From NCBI GenBank assembly GCA_030589835.1, contig JAUUZS010000109.1, positions 1 to 9,790 of the forward strand: DNA of 9,790 bases. The letters run 5' to 3'. Below, in pieces: positions 6,821 through 9,790 of the stretch. Made by a program: the position numbers and the translations under genes. Position 1 is the stretch's first letter, and every line of letters begins with the position of its first letter. The notes beneath the pieces are model-generated. The model did not search any database. It was not told the origin of the DNA and saw only the letters and a list, made by a program, of their open reading frames with translations. This stretch comes from Cyclobacteriaceae bacterium (GTDB lineage Bacteria > Bacteroidota > Bacteroidia > Cytophagales > Cyclobacteriaceae).

Positions 6821-7069
6821 ATGAATACTAAACTGACATTGACAATTGAGCAGTCTTTAATTGAAAAAGCAAAAAAATATGCCAAAGGAAAAGGAAGAAG
6901 TCTATCAGATATTGTTGAAAATTATCTTAAAGTAATTATTAAAGATGAGAAAATAACAGTAATTGATTCAACTCCAATTGTATCATCATTAAAAGGTTCC
7001 TTTAAAGCCCCTAAAGATTTTGATTATAAAAAGGAGTTAGTAAAAGGATTATCAGATAAGTATTTATAG
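6821..7069 (+). CDS. Antitoxin, DUF6364/ribbon-helix-helix type
   Basis: An 82-residue protein that resembles the DUF6364 antitoxins often paired with PIN toxins in Bacteroidota. The N-terminus (KLTLTIEQSLIEKAKKYAK, then GRSLSDIVENYLK, about 4-37) has the strand-helix-helix pattern of ribbon-helix-helix DNA-binding proteins: alternating T/L residues in the strand that would enter the major groove, then two helices. Residues 50-82 (from IVSSLKGSF to KGLSDKYL) form the tail that should wrap the toxin. It should neutralise the PIN protein and, with it, repress the promoter at 6756-6788. The toxin ATG begins one base after the stop (TAG at 7067-7069), giving tight translational coupling. The start at 6821 fits the leader length and domain start. 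Confidence 0.8.
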   Translation: MNTKLTLTIEQSLIEKAKKYAKGKGRSLSDIVENYLKVIIKDEKITVIDSTPIVSSLKGSFKAPKDFDYKKELVKGLSDKYL

Positions 7070-7070
7070 T

Positions 7071-7496
7071 ATGGATAAAGTTTTAATCGATACGGATGTA
7101 ATTCTAGATTTCTTCTTTGATAGAAAACCATTTGCTCAGTATTCTTCTCAAGTAATTGGATTATGTGAAACCGATCAAATAAAAGGATTTATCACACCGG
7201 TAATCTGTAGTAATGTATATTACCTTTTAAGGCAAACTGCAAGACACAATAAGGTGATCAATAATCTTAAGCAATTACTTGTCATTACGGATGTTTTAAT
7301 GATGGATAAAGAAGTGGTAAGCAACGCCCTGAATTCAGGGTTTAAAGATTTTGAGGACAGCCTTCAAAATTTTGCTGCCGTAAAAAATGGTGAAATAGAT
7401 GTGATTCTGACCCGAAATTTAAAAGACTTTAGCAAAAGCGAGATCGGTGTTTTGACTCCAGAGTCCTATATAAAATCTATTATCTCCAGCCGCTAA
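7071..7496 (+). CDS. PIN-domain toxin (VapC-like ribonuclease)
   Basis: A 141-residue single-domain PIN protein, normal length for toxins of this type, which are Mg2+-dependent ribonucleases kept inactive by the antitoxin. Acidic active-site candidates are D7 and D9 (LIDTDVIL), D93 and D96 (DFEDSLQ) and D119 (TRNLKDF). At the position where classical VapC proteins carry a glutamate, this one has SNVYYLLR (N49), as I recall for the PIN_3 subgroup, so this is probably not a defect. All catalytic regions are present and the frame is intact, suggesting an active toxin. It is the second gene of the pair, one base behind the antitoxin. The RNA target cannot be predicted. Confidence 0.85.
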   Translation: MDKVLIDTDVILDFFFDRKPFAQYSSQVIGLCETDQIKGFITPVICSNVYYLLRQTARHNKVINNLKQLLVITDVLMMDKEVVSNALNSGFKDFEDSLQNFAAVKNGEIDVILTRNLKDFSKSEIGVLTPESYIKSIISSR

Positions 7497-7562
7497 GTTG
7501 TATGCTTCCATGCACAATGCATAGCTATTCATGTACTGTCGGCTATTCCTATTCGGTATAAA

Positions 7563-7619
7563 AACTGAGTCAGAAAGGGTCACTGCCGGGAATGTTTTTG
7601 TCAGGTGGAAACACCTGAC
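7563..7619. repeat. Diverged direct repeat, right copy, with perfect hairpin
   Basis: AACTGAGTCAGAAAGG (7563-7578) and GTCAGGTG (7600-7607) repeat the left copy at 6526-6569. Here GTCAGGTG pairs perfectly with CACCTGAC (7612-7619) around a GAAA loop, a GNRA-type tetraloop if transcribed on the plus strand. No T-run follows, so it is not a normal terminator. The rest of the 276-bp gap before the permease gene shows nothing certain beyond a possible weak -7 box, TAACTTTA at 7739-7746. Confidence 0.6.
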
Positions 7620-7772
7620 CGCACTAGTATCAAGTTAAGCTTGCAGATGGCGAGACCCTTGGAACACTCCTTTGCATCCATTATATTAGCCATTTAAGTT
7701 GTAGAAAAAACTAGATCTATCCGCTCAATCTGGATGCGTAACTTTACTTTATAATGGAACAACTATTTACCT

Positions 7773-9260
7773 ATGAATAGCAAGCTAAAAGGCATATCCT
7801 ATCAAAAGAAGGACAAATCATATTTTGAATCCCGGGAATTGAAACGCCATGCTGGGGTTTGGTCACTTTGGGCCCTTGGGGTGGGTGCTGTAATATCAGG
7901 ACATTTTTCCGGATGGAACCTTGGCCTGGCATCAGGTGGTTGGGGAGGTATGTTTTTAGCCACCATCATCATCGCCATTATGTATATCGGTTTAACACAA
8001 AGTGTGGCAGAAATGTCACCGGCATTACCGCATACCGGCGGAGCGTATTCCTTTGCACGTTCATCGATGGGGCCATGGGGTGGTTTTTTTACAGGATTGG
8101 TAGAAAATATGGAGTTCGTACTAACTCCGGCAGTTATCGTGTTTTTTATCAGTTCCTATATGAGTGGCATATTCGAAACAGGCCCCGAAAGCCTCCCCTA
8201 CTGGTGGTTTGGCTTTTATGCGTTCTTTACTATTCTAAATATTGTCGGAGTCGAGTTATCATTCCGGCTTACGGTGGTAATCACTATTTTGGCATTGCTT
8301 TGTTTGGTGGTTTTTTGGATTTCATCTATTGGTAATTTAGATTTTGCAACTAATGCATTAAATATAAAAGCGGGTATCAATGGAAAAGCCGAGCTGTTAA
8401 GTGGTGGACATGGCAAATTTCTTCCGATGGGAATTGCCGGCATTCTGGGTGCTATGCCATTTGCGGTGTGGTTATTTTTGGCGATCGAGCAATTACCTCT
8501 TGCTGCTGAAGAGTCCGTGGATCCTAAAAAAGATATGCCCAAAGGACTGACGTATGGAATGATCACCCTGATCATCTCCGCCTTTATGATTTTGTGGCTG
8601 AATTCATCGATACCACTAGGGGCTTATGCCCTTTCACAATCCGGTGAGCCTTTGCTGGATGGCTTTAAATTTTTATATGGAACGAGTATTGCCAAAGGCT
8701 TAACCCTTGTAGCTGTTATTGGCCTGATTGCCTCTTTTCATACCATTATTTTTGCATTTGGAAGGCAAATCTACTCATTGTCAAGAGCAGGTTATTTTCC
8801 GATATCCTTATCCATTACGCATAGCAAACGAAAAACTCCTTACACGGCCTTAATTACCGGATCGGTTATAGGTTTTGCGGTTTTAATGCTAACGCGATTT
8901 TTGGCCGGAACCGAACAAAGCGGAATCTTTATTGGTGGAGCATTATTGAATATGGCGGTATTTAGCGCTATGCTTTCTTATGTACTTCAGAGTGCATCAT
9001 TTATTTTATTACGAATCAGACGACCGAATTTGAACCGTCCCTATGTCAGTCCATTCGGAAAAACCGGGGCTTGGATCACCATCTTAATTGCCCTGGTCAC
9101 CATATACTATCAATTGCAGGATGTATCGTATCGGGTTGCTGTATTTAGTGCAATAGCATATTTAATTATAGGATTGATTTACTTTGGATTACATGGCCGA
9201 CATCGCTTAATTTTGTCCCCGGAAGAAGAGTTTGCTATGAGCCAAAAAGAAGAGGTTTGA
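7773..9260 (+). CDS. eat: Ethanolamine permease (APC superfamily)
   Basis: A 495-residue inner-membrane transporter with about 12 membrane segments. The sequence matches ethanolamine permeases of the amino acid-polyamine-organocation superfamily: SYFESRELKRHAGVWSLW (17-33), GVGAVISGHFSGWNLGLASGG (36-56), AEMSPALPHTGGAYSFAR (79-96), the segment GPWGGFFTGLVENMEFVLTP (100-119), and LAIEQLPLAAEES (236-248) followed by DPKKDMPKG. Its role is proton-driven uptake of ethanolamine or a close amine. No ethanolamine ammonia-lyase genes (eutBC) are visible. A glutamine synthetase homologue follows 85 bp downstream, an arrangement that points to gamma-glutamylation of the imported amine. No strong promoter or ribosome site is seen upstream. 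The family call is firm; the exact substrate is not proven by sequence. Confidence 0.82.
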   Translation: MNSKLKGISYQKKDKSYFESRELKRHAGVWSLWALGVGAVISGHFSGWNLGLASGGWGGMFLATIIIAIMYIGLTQSVAEMSPALPHTGGAYSFARSSMGPWGGFFTGLVENMEFVLTPAVIVFFISSYMSGIFETGPESLPYWWFGFYAFFTILNIVGVELSFRLTVVITILALLCLVVFWISSIGNLDFATNALNIKAGINGKAELLSGGHGKFLPMGIAGILGAMPFAVWLFLAIEQLPLAAEESVDPKKDMPKGLTYGMITLIISAFMILWLNSSIPLGAYALSQSGEPLLDGFKFLYGTSIAKGLTLVAVIGLIASFHTIIFAFGRQIYSLSRAGYFPISLSITHSKRKTPYTALITGSVIGFAVLMLTRFLAGTEQSGIFIGGALLNMAVFSAMLSYVLQSASFILLRIRRPNLNRPYVSPFGKTGAWITILIALVTIYYQLQDVSYRVAVFSAIAYLIIGLIYFGLHGRHRLILSPEEEFAMSQKEEV

Positions 9261-9263
9261 GAA

Positions 9264-9305
9264 CTGGGTGCTGGGTACTAGGGACTGGGTGCTAGGTGCT
9301 GGGGC
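9264..9305 (+). repeat. Six-copy G-rich heptamer repeat, potential G-quadruplex
   Basis: Six back-to-back heptamers: CTGGGTG, CTGGGTA, CTAGGGA, CTGGGTG, CTAGGTG, CTGGGGC. G-runs at 9266-9268, 9273-9275, 9281-9283 and 9287-9289 are spaced by 4, 5 and 3 nt, matching the canonical G-quadruplex pattern on the coding strand; a further GGGG (9301-9304) and GGG (9309-9311) add spare runs. It occupies the gap between the permease stop and the synthetase start, so it would be in the shared transcript's inter-gene leader. Confidence 0.85.
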
Positions 9306-9345
9306 TTCGGGTTTCAATAATTTTACAATAAAGAATAGAATACAC

Positions 9346-9790
9346 ATGGACATTCAAAGTGCAAAACAGTTTATCGAAGAAAATCAGATCCAAAATATAA
9401 AACTTGCCATAACGGATATTGACGGAGTGCTGCGCGGAAAATATGTGCAGAAGAAGAAGTTTTTATCTGCTCTTGAAAAAGGTTTTGGATTTTGTGATGT
9501 CATATTTGGCTGGGATTCAAATGATGTGCTGTACGAAAAAGATTCATACACCGGTTGGCAAACTGCTTTTCCTGATGCGTGGGCACAGATCGACCCCAAT
9601 AGCGGCAGAATGCTTCCAACTGAAGACGAGCAGTCTATTCTTTTTTTGGCTGACTTTTCAGGAGATGATGCTGCTACTGTTTGTCCGAGATCTATTCTAA
9701 AAAAAGTATTAGCCCGCTTAACTAAATTAGGATTTTCTGCAACGGCCTCAGCTGAGTTCGAGTTTTTTCTTTTTGATGAAACTCCTGATA
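9346..9790 (+). CDS. Glutamine synthetase family protein, 5' part (gamma-glutamyl-amine ligase?)
   Basis: The frame is open from ATG at 9346 to the window edge, giving the first 148 residues of a protein that should be about 430-460 long. The N-terminal beta-grasp part is present (IKLAITDIDGVLRGKYV, 18-34), then the start of the catalytic domain, with AEFEFFLFD at 136-144. E137 and E139 correspond to the metal-binding glutamates (E129, E131) of bacterial glutamine synthetase. The N-terminal wording fits the PuuA/GlnA-like group that ligates glutamate to amines rather than housekeeping enzymes. Placed 85 bp behind an ethanolamine permease gene, it is plausibly a gamma-glutamylethanolamide or gamma-glutamylpolyamine synthetase; this is inference from context. 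It is probably co-transcribed with the permease across the G-rich repeat. No Shine-Dalgarno motif precedes the start. Confidence 0.85.
   Translation, partial: MDIQSAKQFIEENQIQNIKLAITDIDGVLRGKYVQKKKFLSALEKGFGFCDVIFGWDSNDVLYEKDSYTGWQTAFPDAWAQIDPNSGRMLPTEDEQSILFLADFSGDDAATVCPRSILKKVLARLTKLGFSATASAEFEFFLFDETPD

Noticed and set aside
6514..7772. Integron gene cassette carrying the toxin-antitoxin pair
   Set aside because: Toxin-antitoxin genes are common in integrons, so I looked for attC sites. Only an isolated GTTAAGC near 7636 fits GTTRRRY, with no matching RYYYAAC partner or attC layout, and there is no integrase.
7859..8335. 158-codon open frame overlapping the permease gene on the same strand
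   Set aside because: It lies entirely inside the permease gene in another frame, and its translation is rich in W, R, H, Y and C with no domain. It is a by-product of the real frame.
8216..8575. 119-codon antisense frame within the permease gene
   Set aside because: It has no recognisable domain and overlaps a strongly supported membrane transporter gene.
1..9790. tRNA, rRNA, CRISPR or riboswitch
   Set aside because: No cloverleaf with CCA-proximal stem, conserved rRNA stretch, regularly spaced repeat array or known riboswitch core was found by reading both strands.

Overview
The window looks like chromosomal DNA of a member of the Bacteroidota. Four signs support this: a BlaI/M56 regulator pair whose protease carries TonB C-terminal domains, a tail resembling the plug of SusC-type receptors, promoter matches to the Bacteroidota -33/-7 pattern (TTTG, about 20 nt, TAnnTTTG), and start codons mostly preceded by A/T-rich sequence rather than Shine-Dalgarno motifs. 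Genus or species cannot be told from the sequence. No rRNA, tRNA, CRISPR array, transposase gene or phage gene was seen.

Layout. (1) 1-2513: a small TonB C-terminal-domain protein (+) converges on a 599-residue sodium:solute symporter (-), with hairpins between them. (2) 2514-2846: a 333-bp divergent intergenic region with a candidate promoter and inverted repeats. (3) 2847-5461: a two-gene operon with a 4-bp overlap, a BlaI/MecI-type repressor followed by a 751-residue M56 metallopeptidase. The peptidase has two tandem TonB_C domains, a carboxypeptidase-regulatory-like domain and a plug-like tail, and the operon ends at a good intrinsic terminator. (4) 5623-5792: a 158-bp MITE-like element with 17-bp terminal inverted repeats and 6-bp flanking direct repeats, just upstream of a secreted protein of unknown function (5833-6513). 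(5) 6756-7496: a toxin-antitoxin pair (DUF6364/ribbon-helix-helix-like antitoxin and PIN-domain toxin) with a near-consensus promoter; a diverged direct repeat lies on each side of the module. (6) 7773 to the end: an ethanolamine-permease-type APC transporter, a G-rich heptamer repeat able to form a G-quadruplex, and the 5' part of a glutamine synthetase family gene.

How the genes may work together. The BlaI/M56 pair is probably a proteolytic signalling switch: the membrane protease senses something in the periplasm and inactivates the repressor. The periplasmic part has no penicillin-binding sensor, only modules normally found in TonB-dependent outer-membrane systems, so the signal is probably not a beta-lactam. 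The permease and the glutamine synthetase homologue suggest uptake of ethanolamine or a related amine followed by gamma-glutamylation. The PIN module is a self-contained accessory unit. The most unusual items are the modular M56 protein, the MITE, the repeats flanking the toxin-antitoxin module, and the G-rich heptamer array in front of the synthetase gene.
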